Under the pieces are notes generated by a model. The model saw only the letters and a list, made by a program, of their open reading frames with translations. It was not told the DNA's origin and ran no database searches. 64,000 nucleotides of DNA from Streptomyces iranensis (GTDB lineage: Bacteria; Actinomycetota; Actinomycetes; Streptomycetales; Streptomycetaceae), in the NCBI RefSeq assembly GCF_017874715.1, contig NZ_JAGGLR010000031.1:1-64000 (forward strand), written 5' to 3'. Shown here piece by piece: positions 25,567-34,449 of the stretch. Position 1 is the stretch's first letter. Each line of letters begins with the position of its first letter. A program made the position numbers and the translations under genes.

Positions 25567-26595
25567 ATGCCGAAGACCTCAGCGCGACTGCTCTCACTGC
25601 TCTCGCTGCTCCAGGCGCGCCGGGACTGGCCGGGGCAGCTGCTGGCCGAGCGGCTGGACGTCAGCCCGCGCACCGTGCGCCGCGATGTCGACCGTCTGCG
25701 CGAGCTCGGCTACCCCATCGTGGCCGCCAAGGGCCCCGACGGGGGCTATCGGCTCGGCGCCGGTACGGAACTGCCGCCGCTGCTGTTCGACGACGACCAG
25801 GCCGTGGCCCTCACCGTGGCGCTCCAGACCGCCACCGCCACCGGGGCGGGGATCGAGGAAGCGGCGGCCCGTGCGCTGAGCACCGTCCGGCAGGTGATGC
25901 CCGCACGGCTGCGCCATCGCGTCGACGCCCTCCAGGTCACCGCCGCCGACGGAGCGGGTACCCGGCCGAACCCGCAGGTCGGCCCGCAGGTGCTCATGAC
26001 CCTCGGCGCGGCCGTCCGCGCCCGCGAGGTACTGCGCTTCGACTACGCTCCCGTGTCCGCACCGGGTGCCTCCGCCGCCGACCCCGCCGCCACTCCGCCG
26101 CGCCGGGCGGAGCCACACCACCTCGTCACCCGGGGCGGGCGCTGGTATCTCCTCGCCTGGGACCTCGACCGCGACGACTGGCGCACCTTCCGCGTCGACC
26201 GGATCACCCCGCGCACCCCAACGGGCCCCCGCTTCACCCCGCGCGATGTGCCCGGAGGGGATGTGGCAGCCTTCGTCGCGAGCAGGTTCCAGGGCTCCGA
26301 CGGCTCGGGCGGCTGGCCGTGCCGAGGCGAGGTCATCCTCGCCCTGTCCGCCTCCGTCGTGTCCACCTACACCCGGGACGGAGTCGTCGAGGAACTCGGC
26401 CCGGACCGCTGCCGACTCGTCCTGGGCGCGTGGTCATGGCCCGGACTGGCCGCCACCATCGGCAGGTTCGACGCCGACATCGAGGTCATCGGGCCGCCCG
26501 AGCTGAGAGAAGCCTTCGCACACCTGGCCCGCCGCTACGCCGACGCGGCGGCGGGCGGTTCCGCCGAGCCCACCACGCCACCCCGGAGCCGCTGA
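25567..26595 (+). CDS. WYL-domain transcriptional regulator (YafY/DeoR-type HTH)
   Basis: A 342-residue protein. Residues 1-60 form the HTH_11 winged helix (SARLLSLLSLLQARRDWPG, VSPRTVRRDVDRLRELGYPI). The middle has the WYL domain with the RRAEPHHLVTRGGRWYLLAWD segment (in two blocks), and the C-terminus is a WCX-type domain. WYL proteins bind nucleic-acid or nucleotide ligands and act as activators or repressors. The ATG at 25567 has GGGAG upstream. The divergent DinB gene is the natural target. Confidence 0.9.
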   Translation: MPKTSARLLSLLSLLQARRDWPGQLLAERLDVSPRTVRRDVDRLRELGYPIVAAKGPDGGYRLGAGTELPPLLFDDDQAVALTVALQTATATGAGIEEAAARALSTVRQVMPARLRHRVDALQVTAADGAGTRPNPQVGPQVLMTLGAAVRAREVLRFDYAPVSAPGASAADPAATPPRRAEPHHLVTRGGRWYLLAWDLDRDDWRTFRVDRITPRTPTGPRFTPRDVPGGDVAAFVASRFQGSDGSGGWPCRGEVILALSASVVSTYTRDGVVEELGPDRCRLVLGAWSWPGLAATIGRFDADIEVIGPPELREAFAHLARRYADAAAGGSAEPTTPPRSR

Positions 26596-26619
26596 GCGCC
26601 GCGCGCCGCACATCGTGCC

Positions 26620-27375
26620 TCAGGGCGCGGCGTCGAGATCCACCTCGAGGTTCTCGGTCTCGGTCCAGAACCCGTCGTCCGCGTCCTGCAGCCGGGACGC
26701 CGCGTGCCTCAGATGGAGCAGCGCCGCGTCGCGGGCGGCCTCGGCGTCGCGGGCCTCGATGGCGGCCAGGATGGCGTGGTGCTCGTGCCGGACCGCCTCG
26801 AGGAAGTCGCCGCGGCGCGCCTCGTTCGCACGGGTGACGCGGATTCCGCCGCGCAGCACCTCGCCGAGGTAGCGCAGCGTGGAGAGCATCACCGGGTTCC
26901 CGGTCGATTCGGCGACGGAGCGGTGGAAGGCGAGATCCTCGTCCACGCCGTCGCCACCGGCCGCCACCGCCGTGTCGATGGCCTCCAGGGCCCGACGCAT
27001 CCGGGCGAGATCGGCCGGGGCGGCCCGGGTGGCCGCGAGGTACGCCGCCTCGCCCTCGATGGGGCGGCGCACCTCCACGATCTGCCGCACCTTGGACTTG
27101 GTGTCCTCGGCGGTCTCCGCCTCCAGATCCAGTGGCCGGGTGCGGCGCGGCATCACGAACACGCCGAGCCCCTGACGGGGTTCGACCAGGCCCGCGTTGC
27201 GCAGCCGGGACACGGCCTCGCGTACGACGGTCCGGCTGACGCCCAGCTGCTTGACCAGCTCCACTTCGGTCGGGAGCTTGTCGCCCTCGGCCAGCCGTCC
27301 GGACTCGATCTCTTCCGAGAGTATCGCCGCGACCCGATCCGCGAGCCGCACGGGACCGCTCACCTTGGAGAACAT
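26620..27375 (-). CDS. FadR/GntR family transcriptional regulator (FCD domain), likely regulator of tetronate catabolism
   Basis: The protein has 251 residues from the ATG at 27375. The GntR winged helix is at residues 15-80 (KLPTEVELVKQLGVSRTVVREAVSRL, in two blocks), and a C-terminal FCD helical domain has the metal- and ligand-binding DLAFHRSVAESTGN and HHAILAAIEARD segments. FCD regulators sense organic acids. It lies downstream of denD on the same strand with an 83-base gap, so it probably governs the acid sugar cluster, presumably through the dyad at 33690-33704. Confidence 0.88.
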   Translation of the reverse strand: MFSKVSGPVRLADRVAAILSEEIESGRLAEGDKLPTEVELVKQLGVSRTVVREAVSRLRNAGLVEPRQGLGVFVMPRRTRPLDLEAETAEDTKSKVRQIVEVRRPIEGEAAYLAATRAAPADLARMRRALEAIDTAVAAGGDGVDEDLAFHRSVAESTGNPVMLSTLRYLGEVLRGGIRVTRANEARRGDFLEAVRHEHHAILAAIEARDAEAARDAALLHLRHAASRLQDADDGFWTETENLEVDLDAAP

Positions 27376-27458
27376 GGTCTTCAGTTTATCGGCACCGTCT
27401 TGGTCGCCCCGGCCGCTACGGTGTGTCCGGCGCACCACTCGAGATCCGTCGGACACTC

Positions 27459-28475
27459 CTATGAGCGCGCACCGTCCACGACCGCGTCGGCGTGGTCTTC
27501 GGCGTAGGCGCGCACCACCGAGGCGAAATCCGGGTCGGGGGCCAGCCCGAGCGCGGCGGCGCGTGCGTTGTCGAACACGGCGGGCCAGGAGCCGACGATG
27601 GCCTCGACGTCGGGGTCGGGCGCGATCGTCACCAGGTCGGCGACGGCGTCACCGGCCACCTGCCGCAACGTGCTCAGCATGTCGGCGACCGAGACCGTGA
27701 GCGCCGGAAGGTTGACCGGCACCCCGCCGTCGATCCGGCCCGGCCCGGCGCCGCGCTCGGCCTCCGCGACGCGGAGGATCCCCTCGACGGTGCGCCGTGG
27801 CGAGGCCAGGGCCACCTTCAGCCCGGGGTGGACCGGGCAGGTGGCCGGGAGGCCCGCGAGCGGCTCGCGGATGATGCCGGACAGAAAGCCGGAGGCGGCC
27901 GCGTTCGGCTTGCCCGGCCGTACCGACACGGTCATCAGACGGGCGACGCGCCCGTCCAGGAAACCGCGGCGGGTGTAGTCCGCGATCAACTGCTCGCAGA
28001 CGAGCTTCTGGATCCCGTAGCTCGACCGGGGTGTGGGCAGGGCGGACTCGCTGACGACCGGCGGCAGCGGCAGCGCGGGATCGGAACCGTAGACGGCGAC
28101 GCTGCTGGAGAACACCACCCGCGGCACCGGACCGCCCGCGGCCGACTGGGCCCGCGCGGCCTCCAGCACCGCGCGTGTGGTGTCCACATTGGCGCTCATA
28201 CCAAGGTCGAAGTCGGCCTCGCACTCGGCCGAGACCGCGGAGGCGAGATGGATCAGCACATCCACCGGCTCCGCGAACACCTCGTCAAGACGGTCGGCCA
28301 GATCGCCCCGGACGATGTCCACGAGGGGGTCGTCCGTCGCCGAACCGGGGGGCACCACGCGGTCGGCGAGCACCAGCCGGTCGATCGGCGCACCGCGGAA
28401 CGTCCGTGACGCGAGCAGTGCGGCGGCGACCCGCCGGCCCAGGAAGCCGAAGCCACCCGTGATGACGATCCTCAT
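27459..28475 (-). CDS. denD: D-erythronate dehydrogenase (NAD-dependent epimerase/dehydratase family)
   Basis: A 338-residue extended SDR: GGFGFLGRRVA NAD loop at the N-terminus, HLASAVSAECE, catalytic Ser/Tyr/Lys in VVFSSSVAVYG and SSYGIQKLVCE. The sequence pattern and the adjacent otnI, otnC, otnK and ltnD identify it as DenD, which oxidises D-erythronate to 2-dehydro-erythronate with NAD+. Its start overlaps the otnI stop by 4 bases. It is the last catabolic enzyme gene of the operon. Confidence 0.88.
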   Translation of the reverse strand: MRIVITGGFGFLGRRVAAALLASRTFRGAPIDRLVLADRVVPPGSATDDPLVDIVRGDLADRLDEVFAEPVDVLIHLASAVSAECEADFDLGMSANVDTTRAVLEAARAQSAAGGPVPRVVFSSSVAVYGSDPALPLPPVVSESALPTPRSSYGIQKLVCEQLIADYTRRGFLDGRVARLMTVSVRPGKPNAAASGFLSGIIREPLAGLPATCPVHPGLKVALASPRRTVEGILRVAEAERGAGPGRIDGGVPVNLPALTVSVADMLSTLRQVAGDAVADLVTIAPDPDVEAIVGSWPAVFDNARAAALGLAPDPDFASVVRAYAEDHADAVVDGARS

Positions 28476-29263
28476 GCGTTGTCTCCTCGGTAGTCGTGGC
28501 GCCAGCCGAGCCCCTCGCTCGTACCGGCGCGGGGGATGTACTCACAGCCGATCCACCCGTCGAAGCCCAGGTCGTCGATGACGCCGAACAGATGGCGGAT
28601 GTTCAGCTCGCCCCGGTCGGGCTCATGACGATCGGGCACGCCCGCGATCTGCAGATGGCCGACCCGGCCGGTCGGCAGGTCACGGCGCAGGGTCGTGGTG
28701 AGGTCGCCCTCGACGATCTGGCAGTGGTAGAGGTCGAGCTGCACCTTGAGGTTCGGGGCCCCCACCTCCCCTACCACGGTGTGCGCTTCGGACTGCCGGT
28801 GCAGGAAGTAGCCGGGCATGTCACGGCCGTTGATCGGCTCGATCAGGATGTCGACGCCCGCCGCGGCGGCCCGCTCCGCGGCCCAGGCGAGGTTGGCCAG
28901 ATAGGTGTCGCGGTGCTTGGCCGGATCGCCCGGTCCCACCAGCCCGGCCATCACATGCACTCGCGGGCAGCCGAGCTCCGCCGCGTACTCCAGGGCCCGG
29001 CCGATCCCGGAGCGCACCTCCGCCTCGCGTCCGGGCAGCGCCGCGATCCCGCGCTCCCCGGACTCCCAGGCGCCGGGGGGCGCGTTGAAGAGCACCTGCC
29101 TCAGGCCGTGGTCGTCGAGCTTGCGGCGCAGCTCGGTGGCGTCGTACGCGTAGGGGAAGAGGTACTCGACGGCCTCGAAGCCGTCCGCCGACGCCGCGGC
29201 GAAGCGGTCGAGGAAGTCGTGTTCGGTGTACATCATGGACAGGTTCGCGGCGAACCTCGGCAT
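28472..29263 (-). CDS. otnI: 2-oxo-tetronate isomerase (hydroxypyruvate isomerase family)
   Basis: A 263-residue TIM-barrel of the xylose-isomerase-like/Hyi family: MPRFAANLSMMYTEHDFLDR at the start, EPINGRDMPGYFLH with a metal-binding Glu, and QLDLYHCQIVEGD. OtnI converts 2-dehydrotetronate to 3-dehydrotetronate, the step linking DenD and LtnD products to the kinase. It overlaps denD by 4 bases and lies 33 bases after the MFS gene. Confidence 0.88.
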   Translation of the reverse strand: MPRFAANLSMMYTEHDFLDRFAAASADGFEAVEYLFPYAYDATELRRKLDDHGLRQVLFNAPPGAWESGERGIAALPGREAEVRSGIGRALEYAAELGCPRVHVMAGLVGPGDPAKHRDTYLANLAWAAERAAAAGVDILIEPINGRDMPGYFLHRQSEAHTVVGEVGAPNLKVQLDLYHCQIVEGDLTTTLRRDLPTGRVGHLQIAGVPDRHEPDRGELNIRHLFGVIDDLGFDGWIGCEYIPRAGTSEGLGWRHDYRGDNA

Positions 29264-29296
29264 GCTGGCTCCTGCGTTCGGGCCGGGACGTCCCGG

Positions 29297-30604
29297 TCAG
29301 CGGTTGACGACCTGCTTCTTGGTGGTGAGCACCGCGGCGGCGCCCACGACCAGGGTGAAGGCCAGGACGTACATCGGGATCGACGCCGAGCCGGTGGTGT
29401 CCTTGAGCGCGCCGATCATGTAGGGGCTGACGAAACCGGCGAGGTTGCCCACCGAGTTGATGATGGCGAGGCCCGCCGCGGCCGCGGTGCCGCCCAGGAA
29501 CGCGGTGGGGAGCGACCAGAACAGCGGAGCGCAGGTCAGCACCCCGGCGGCGGCGACGGACAGCGCGATCAGGGACAGCGCGGTCGACCCGTTCCACACG
29601 GCGGACAGCGAGAACCCGACGGCGCCCATGAGGCTCGGGATGACCAGGTGCCAGCGTCGCTCGCGGCGCTTGTCCGCCGAGCGGCCGAACAGGTTCATCG
29701 CGACGAGCGCGGCCACGAACGGCACGGCGCTGAGCACGCCGATCGCCACGTTGCCCTCGATGCCGGTGGACTCGACGAACGTGGGCATCCAGAAGGTCAG
29801 GGCGTACTGGCCCATCACGAAGCAGAAGTAGATGAGGCACATCAGCCACACCCTGGGCTCACTGAAGGCGTCCCGGACCCGGCCGTGCACCGTCCGGTGC
29901 GCGCTGTCGTCGGCGACCGCCCGTTCGACGACGGCCTTCTCCTCATCGGTCAGCCACTTCGCGTCCTGCACGCCGTCGTCCAGGTAGAAGAGCGTGACGA
30001 CACCGACGAGGAGTGCGGGGACCGCCTCCAGCAGGAACATCCACTGCCAGCCCTGCCACCCGTTCACACCCTGGAAACTGTCCATGATCCAGCCGGAGAG
30101 CGGGTTGCCGAAGATGCCCGCCACCGGGATGGCCGACATGAACATCGCGATCACCCGGGCCCGGCGGTGCGAGGGGAACCAGTAGGTGCAGTAGAGGATC
30201 ACCCCGGGGTAGAACCCCGCCTCGGCGGCACCGAGCAGAAACCTCAGTACATAGAAGGTCGCCTCGTTGGTGACGAACATGAACGCCGCCGAGACCAGGC
30301 CCCAGCTGATCATGATGCGGGCGATCCAGGCGCGGGCCCCGACGCGTTGCAGCATCAGGTTCGAGGGCACCTCCAGGATGAAGTACCCGATGAAGAACAG
30401 GCCCGCACCCAGGCCGTACGCCGCCTCGCTGAACCCGAGGTCATCGGACATCTGGAGCTTCGCGAAGCCGACGTTGACCCGGTCCAGGTAGGAGGCCACG
30501 TAGCACAGGACGAGGAAGGGGACGATGCGGCGTACGACCTTGCGGTAGACGGTGTTCTCGCGGGCAAGCGCGGGCGTCTCGGCCGCCACTGCGGGTATGG
30601 GCAT
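29297..30604 (-). CDS. MFS transporter, anion:cation symporter family, probable acid-sugar importer
   Basis: A 435-residue protein with 12 predicted membrane segments. The signature SYLDRVNVGFAKLQMSDDLG and the YFILEVPSNLMLQRVGAR loop place it in the ACS branch (glucarate, phthalate and tartrate transporters). AAAGGAT precedes the ATG at 30604. It sits inside the tetronate cluster between otnC and otnI, so L-threonate and/or D-erythronate are its likely substrates. Confidence 0.87.
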   Translation of the reverse strand: MPIPAVAAETPALARENTVYRKVVRRIVPFLVLCYVASYLDRVNVGFAKLQMSDDLGFSEAAYGLGAGLFFIGYFILEVPSNLMLQRVGARAWIARIMISWGLVSAAFMFVTNEATFYVLRFLLGAAEAGFYPGVILYCTYWFPSHRRARVIAMFMSAIPVAGIFGNPLSGWIMDSFQGVNGWQGWQWMFLLEAVPALLVGVVTLFYLDDGVQDAKWLTDEEKAVVERAVADDSAHRTVHGRVRDAFSEPRVWLMCLIYFCFVMGQYALTFWMPTFVESTGIEGNVAIGVLSAVPFVAALVAMNLFGRSADKRRERRWHLVIPSLMGAVGFSLSAVWNGSTALSLIALSVAAAGVLTCAPLFWSLPTAFLGGTAAAAGLAIINSVGNLAGFVSPYMIGALKDTTGSASIPMYVLAFTLVVGAAAVLTTKKQVVNR

Positions 30605-30656
30605 GACGGAATCCTTTTGCGGCTCAGGGATTCTGCGACGGGGACAGGGAGGGGAC

Positions 30657-30717
30657 GGGAGAGGAACGGGAATGGGAGAGGAACGGGGACGGGGGAGGAA
30701 CGGGGACGGGGGAGCGA
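30657..30717. repeat. 17-bp purine-rich tandem repeat between otnC and the transporter gene
   Basis: Three near-perfect 17-bp units (GGGAGAGGAACGGGAAT, then ending GGGGAC twice) run at 30657-30673, 30674-30690 and 30691-30707, followed by a partial unit. The plus strand is almost pure purine. It occupies the only sizeable gap in the tetronate operon (30605-30721), so it lies in or near the leader of the transporter message. Confidence 0.75.
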
Positions 30718-30721
30718 CAGG

Positions 30722-31396
30722 TCACCAAGCGGCGCCGAACGTGGTCCTCAGTTCGTCGATCGCGTCGGTGGTGAGAGGCCCCGGTCGACGGTCGGTCAGG
30801 AGCCAGAGACGTGCCGTCTCCTCGAGTTCTTCGAGGACGGCGAGGGCGGCGGCCGCGTTCGGGCCCCAGACCACGGGGCCGAGCCGGTCGAGCAGAACGG
30901 CCCTGATCGGCGTGTGGCTCGCCAGGTGGTCGGCGATCCGGGCGGTCACCAGGTCGGCCACGCGCGGGTCGCCGGGCCGGTGGTAGGGGATGAGCGGAAC
31001 GTGTCCCACCTTCATCACGAAGTACGGCGTGAGGGGCGGGAGTACGTCGTCCTGGCTCCACACCCCGGCCAGGGTGAGCGCGACCAGGTGGGTGGAGTGG
31101 GTGTGGACGATGAACCGGGCCGTGGGGTCGGCCGCGTAGATACGCCGATGGAGCGTCAGGGTCTTGCTCGCGCGGTCGCCCGCGCGCTGCTCACCCTGGG
31201 CGTCGACCAGCGCGAGGCGGTCGCGCTCGAGGAAGCCCAGGGCGGCGTCGGTGGGCGTGATCAGATGGCCGTCGCCGATCCGGGCGCTGATGTTCCCGGC
31301 GCTGGCGTGCACATAGCCCCGGTTGAACAGGCTGGTGCCCACCCTGACGATCTCGTCGCGTGCCTCGTCCACGGCGGTGTCGAGGAGCTCGGTCAT
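30722..31396 (-). CDS. otnC: 3-oxo-tetronate 4-phosphate decarboxylase (class II aldolase/adducin family)
   Basis: The protein has 224 residues from the ATG at 31396, which overlaps the otnK stop by 4 bases. The class II aldolase fold is shown by SAGNISARIGDGHLITP and the zinc ligands in HTHSTHLVALT. OtnC decarboxylates 3-dehydrotetronate 4-phosphate to dihydroxyacetone phosphate, delivering carbon to glycolysis. The frame is open upstream to 31510, but that extension is antisense-like sequence within otnK. Confidence 0.9.
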   Translation of the reverse strand: MTELLDTAVDEARDEIVRVGTSLFNRGYVHASAGNISARIGDGHLITPTDAALGFLERDRLALVDAQGEQRAGDRASKTLTLHRRIYAADPTARFIVHTHSTHLVALTLAGVWSQDDVLPPLTPYFVMKVGHVPLIPYHRPGDPRVADLVTARIADHLASHTPIRAVLLDRLGPVVWGPNAAAALAVLEELEETARLWLLTDRRPGPLTTDAIDELRTTFGAAW

Positions 31397-32673
31397 GAGA
31401 CCTCCCGGTCGAGCAGGGCGAAGGAGTCGGTGAAGAACCCGGGGCCACCGAAGTTGCCGGACTTCAGCGTGATGTGGAGCGTGTCCCCGCCGGGCAGCGC
31501 CGCCGCGCACCAGGGCACACCGGGGTCGATCTGAGGTCCGATGCGCAGTCCGGTGATGCCGAGCGCCCGGACGACCGCTCCCGAGGTCTCGCCGCCCGCG
31601 ACGACCAGTTGACGCACACCGCGCCGCACCAGGCCCTCGGCCACGCGGGCCAGGGTCCGCTCCACCAGCTCGCCTGCCTCGGCGGCGCCGAGCCGGGTCT
31701 GGACGGTGCGGACCGCCTCGGGTGTCTCGGTGGAGTAGAAGAGGACGGGCCCGGCGGCCAGCCGCGCCTCGGCGAAGGCGAGCGCCTCGCCGGACACGTC
31801 CTCACCGGCCGCGACCCGCAGCGGATCCACGCTGAACGCGGGACGGCCGGTGCGCAGGAACTCCTGGACCTGCTGGTTGGTGGCGGCGGAGACCGACCCG
31901 GAGATGACGGCCCGGTGGCCGCCCGGCGGTGGCAGCTGTGCGGCGGCGTGGGACGGTGTGAACCCCCAGTTCGCGGGCAGCCCGATGGCCAGGCCGGACC
32001 CGGCGGTCACCAGGGGCATCCCCCGGACCGCCGCGCCGAGGCGCACCAGGTCGTCGTTGGAGACGGCGTCGGCGATGGCGATTCCGGCACCCTGCTCGCG
32101 CAGTTCGTCGATGCGGGCCCGGACCGCCGTGGCATCGCGGCCGACCACCGTGTGGTCGATCAGGCCGACCGCTCGTGTGGTCTGCGCGCCGAGGACCGAG
32201 ACCAGATTGGGGTCGGTCATCGGGGTGAGCGGGTGATCGCGCATACCGCTCGCGCTGAGCAGCACATCACCGACGAAGAGATGGCCCTTGAAGACCGTGC
32301 GCCCGTTGTCGGGGAACGCGGGCGTGGCGATGGTGAAGTCGGTGCCGAGCGCGTCCATCAGGGCCTCGGTGACCGGCCCGATATTGCCGGCGGGCGTCGA
32401 GTCGAAGGTGGAGCAGTACTTGAAGTAGATCTGCTCGGCGCCCGCGGACCGCAGCCAGGTGAGGGCCCGCAGCGACGCGCCGACGGCGTCGGCGGCCGGA
32501 ACGGTCCGTGACTTGAGCGCGATGACCACGGCGTCCGCGTCCACCGGCCGCTCGGCGCCGGGCGGCGGTACGTCGATCAGCTGGACCACGCGCATGCCCG
32601 CCCGCACCAGGTTGTTGGCGAGGTCGGTGGCGCCGGTGAAGTCGTCGGCGACGCAGCCGAGTCGGATGCCCAT
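31393..32673 (-). CDS. otnK: 3-oxo-tetronate kinase (DUF1537 four-carbon acid sugar kinase)
   Basis: The protein has 426 residues from the ATG at 32673. The N-terminal domain begins MGIRLGCVADDFTGATDLAN with the catalytic Asp; KYCSTFDSTPAGNIGP follows. The C-terminal nucleotide-binding domain has VISGSVSAATNQQ and VAGGETSGAVVRAL. OtnK uses ATP to phosphorylate 3-dehydrotetronate at C4. It is 1 base from the ltnD stop and overlaps otnC by 4 bases. Confidence 0.92.
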   Translation of the reverse strand: MGIRLGCVADDFTGATDLANNLVRAGMRVVQLIDVPPPGAERPVDADAVVIALKSRTVPAADAVGASLRALTWLRSAGAEQIYFKYCSTFDSTPAGNIGPVTEALMDALGTDFTIATPAFPDNGRTVFKGHLFVGDVLLSASGMRDHPLTPMTDPNLVSVLGAQTTRAVGLIDHTVVGRDATAVRARIDELREQGAGIAIADAVSNDDLVRLGAAVRGMPLVTAGSGLAIGLPANWGFTPSHAAAQLPPPGGHRAVISGSVSAATNQQVQEFLRTGRPAFSVDPLRVAAGEDVSGEALAFAEARLAAGPVLFYSTETPEAVRTVQTRLGAAEAGELVERTLARVAEGLVRRGVRQLVVAGGETSGAVVRALGITGLRIGPQIDPGVPWCAAALPGGDTLHITLKSGNFGGPGFFTDSFALLDREVS

Positions 32674-32674
32674 G

Positions 32675-33592
32675 TCAGGCCCCCGCCGGCTGAGGCAGCT
32701 CGATCCCGGGGAAGATCTTGATGACCGCGCTGTCGTCCTCGGCGCCCAGGCCGGAGGCCGACGCCTGGAGGAACATCTGGTGAGCGGTGGCGGCCAGGGG
32801 GAGCGGGAACCTCTCCGGCCGTGCGGCATCGAGGACGAGCCCCAGGTCCTTGACGAAGATGTCGACCGCGGAGAGCGGCGCGTAATCACCGGCGAGCACA
32901 TGCGCCATCCGGTTCTCGAACATCCACGAGTTGCCCGCGCTGTGCGTGATGACCTCGTAGAGCGCCTCGGCCGGAACACCGGCCTTCAGACCCAGCGCCA
33001 TGGCCTCGGCCGCCGCGGCGATGTGCACACCGGCGAGCAGCTGGTTCACGATCTTGACCTTCGAGCCGAGGCCTGCCTGCTCGCCCAGTCGGTAGACCGT
33101 GCTGCTCATGGCATCGAGCACCGGGTCGGCGACCGCGTACGCCGCGGCGGGGCCCGATGTCATCATGGTCAGCTCACCGGCCGCCGCACGCGCGGCGCCA
33201 CCGGAGATGGGGGCGTCCAGGTAGAGCGCACCCCGCTCGGCCAGACGTCCCCCGAGCTCCGCCGACCAGCCCGGGTCGACCGTGGAGCACATCACGAAGA
33301 CGGCCCCCGGGCGGAGCCGGTCGGCGGCCCCGTCGGCACCGAACAGCACCGACTCCACCTGCGCCGCGTTGACCACGACACCGACCACGACGTCCACCGC
33401 GGCCGCCAGGTCGCCGGGGGAGGCGTACGCCGTCCCGCCGTCGCGGGCGAAGCCCTCGGCCACCTCCGGCCGCAGATCGTGGACCCCGACGTCGTAGCCC
33501 GCCGTCCGCAGGCTGCGCGCCATGCCGAGTCCCATGGCCCCGAGCCCCACCACGCCCACGCGCGGCCGCGCCGGCCTGTCCTGGTCGCTCAT
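32675..33592 (-). CDS. ltnD: L-threonate dehydrogenase (3-hydroxyisobutyrate dehydrogenase family)
   Basis: A 305-residue beta-hydroxyacid dehydrogenase: VGVVGLGAMGLGMARSL Rossmann loop, DAPISGGAARAAAGELT substrate loop, and GLGSKVKIVNQLLAGVHIAA (two blocks) with the catalytic Lys. LtnD oxidises L-threonate to 2-dehydro-L-erythronate with NAD+. It is the first gene of the operon; GAGG lies just upstream of the ATG, and a perfect dyad sits about 100 bases further up. Confidence 0.88.
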   Translation of the reverse strand: MSDQDRPARPRVGVVGLGAMGLGMARSLRTAGYDVGVHDLRPEVAEGFARDGGTAYASPGDLAAAVDVVVGVVVNAAQVESVLFGADGAADRLRPGAVFVMCSTVDPGWSAELGGRLAERGALYLDAPISGGAARAAAGELTMMTSGPAAAYAVADPVLDAMSSTVYRLGEQAGLGSKVKIVNQLLAGVHIAAAAEAMALGLKAGVPAEALYEVITHSAGNSWMFENRMAHVLAGDYAPLSAVDIFVKDLGLVLDAARPERFPLPLAATAHQMFLQASASGLGAEDDSAVIKIFPGIELPQPAGA

Positions 33593-33689
33593 GCCCCTCC
33601 TCGTCCTTGCTGTGTGTATGGGGGAGCGCCGCCGCTTCTTGTGCTGTGGTGTCCGGGGCGCGAGCGGCCCCGGCCGTCAGCGGCGATCG

Positions 33690-33704
33690 GGTCATATGAT
33701 GACC
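33690..33704. promoter_or_regulatory. GntR-type operator candidate upstream of ltnD
   Basis: GGTCAT-ATG-ATGACC is a perfect 6-bp inverted repeat with a 3-bp centre. Its size and position, about 100 bases before the first gene of the tetronate operon, fit a FadR/GntR binding site. The rest of the space between 33593 and 33828 shows no other signal. Confidence 0.55.
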
Positions 33705-33828
33705 TGAAGACAGGGCTCCCGCATACCGTGACGTCCGTCACATGGGGTGGGATGAGGGGGTGGAGTCGGATGGGACGTGGCGTGGCCGGGGGTCGGATAC
33801 CGGCGGGCGGCGCCGGGGGCCGGGCACC

Positions 33829-34254
33829 GGCCGGGTGCCAGGGCACGATCCGCCCCTCGCGCACCAGCTCGCCGTACTGCTCCGGGTTCACCGGATCGAG
33901 CACCAGCTCCAGCAGCGGCCCGGCGGCCTCGTCGGGCGTCGGCGCGTCGCTGACGTCCCACCACGCCCGGGAGGTGGGGGTGTTCATCATCCCCGGGCAC
34001 ACCGAGGCGATGAGTACGTCGCGCGCCAGGTCGTCCTCGCGGCGCCGCTTCGCCAGGGTGCGTACGGCGGCCACTTGGCCGATCTTCGAGGGGGTGTTGA
34101 CGAAGGCGGGCCAGGGACCGCTGAAGGCGCTGCCGTCCCGCACCGCGTCACGCCAGTCGGCCACCGCGCGGGCCACCTCGTCCAGCGTCGCCAGGCCGTC
34201 GAACCGGCTGTGCGGCACCGGGGCGAGATGGGACAGCGAACCCGGCGCACTGGG
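33829..34254 (-). pseudogene. C-terminal fragment of an SDR family oxidoreductase (carbonyl-reductase-like)
   Basis: The minus strand encodes HSRFDGLATLDEVARAVADW, FVNTPSKIGQVAAVRTLAK, ASVCPGMMNTPTSRAWWDV and PEQYGELVREGRIVPWHPA, the last 130-140 residues of a carbonyl-reductase-like SDR. The N-terminal NAD-binding half and the catalytic Ser/Tyr region are missing; upstream of 34254 the sequence becomes low-complexity and repeats begin. It cannot be catalytically active. Confidence 0.7.
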
Positions 34255-34374
34255 CCTCGCTCGCCCCGGCCGCCCCCGAGGGGGTGTGCGTCCTGCCCGT
34301 GCGCGGTGGCCCGCTGGAACAACGGTGCCTCGTCCTCGCCCGGCTCCCAGGGCCGCAGGACGAGGCGGCGGTGC

Positions 34375-34437
34375 GACGCGCTGCTGTGAGACGGCGCTGC
34401 TGTGAGACGGCGCTGCTGTGAGACGGCGCTGCTGTAA
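34375..34437. repeat. 16-bp tandem repeat, four copies
   Basis: GACGGCGCTGCTGTGA is repeated: a 15-base variant at 34375-34389, perfect copies at 34390-34405 and 34406-34421, and a last copy ending TAA at 34422-34437. It lies in a gene-poor stretch (34255-34777) between two gene remnants. The unit length, not a multiple of three, shows it is not a protein repeat. Confidence 0.8.
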
Positions 34438-34449
34438 GGCGGCGCGGAC

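Noticed and set aside
30657..30717. Possible CRISPR-like or iteron array
   Set aside because: Units are contiguous, and no replication genes are present nearby.
28496..31534. Open frame of 1012 codons on the plus strand over otnI, MFS and otnC
   Set aside because: Composition is Gly/Arg/Asp/His-rich with no motif, and it lies opposite three well-supported enzyme genes.
34375..34437. Possible CRISPR-like array
   Set aside because: The 16-bp units are directly adjacent with no spacers, so it is a simple tandem repeat.
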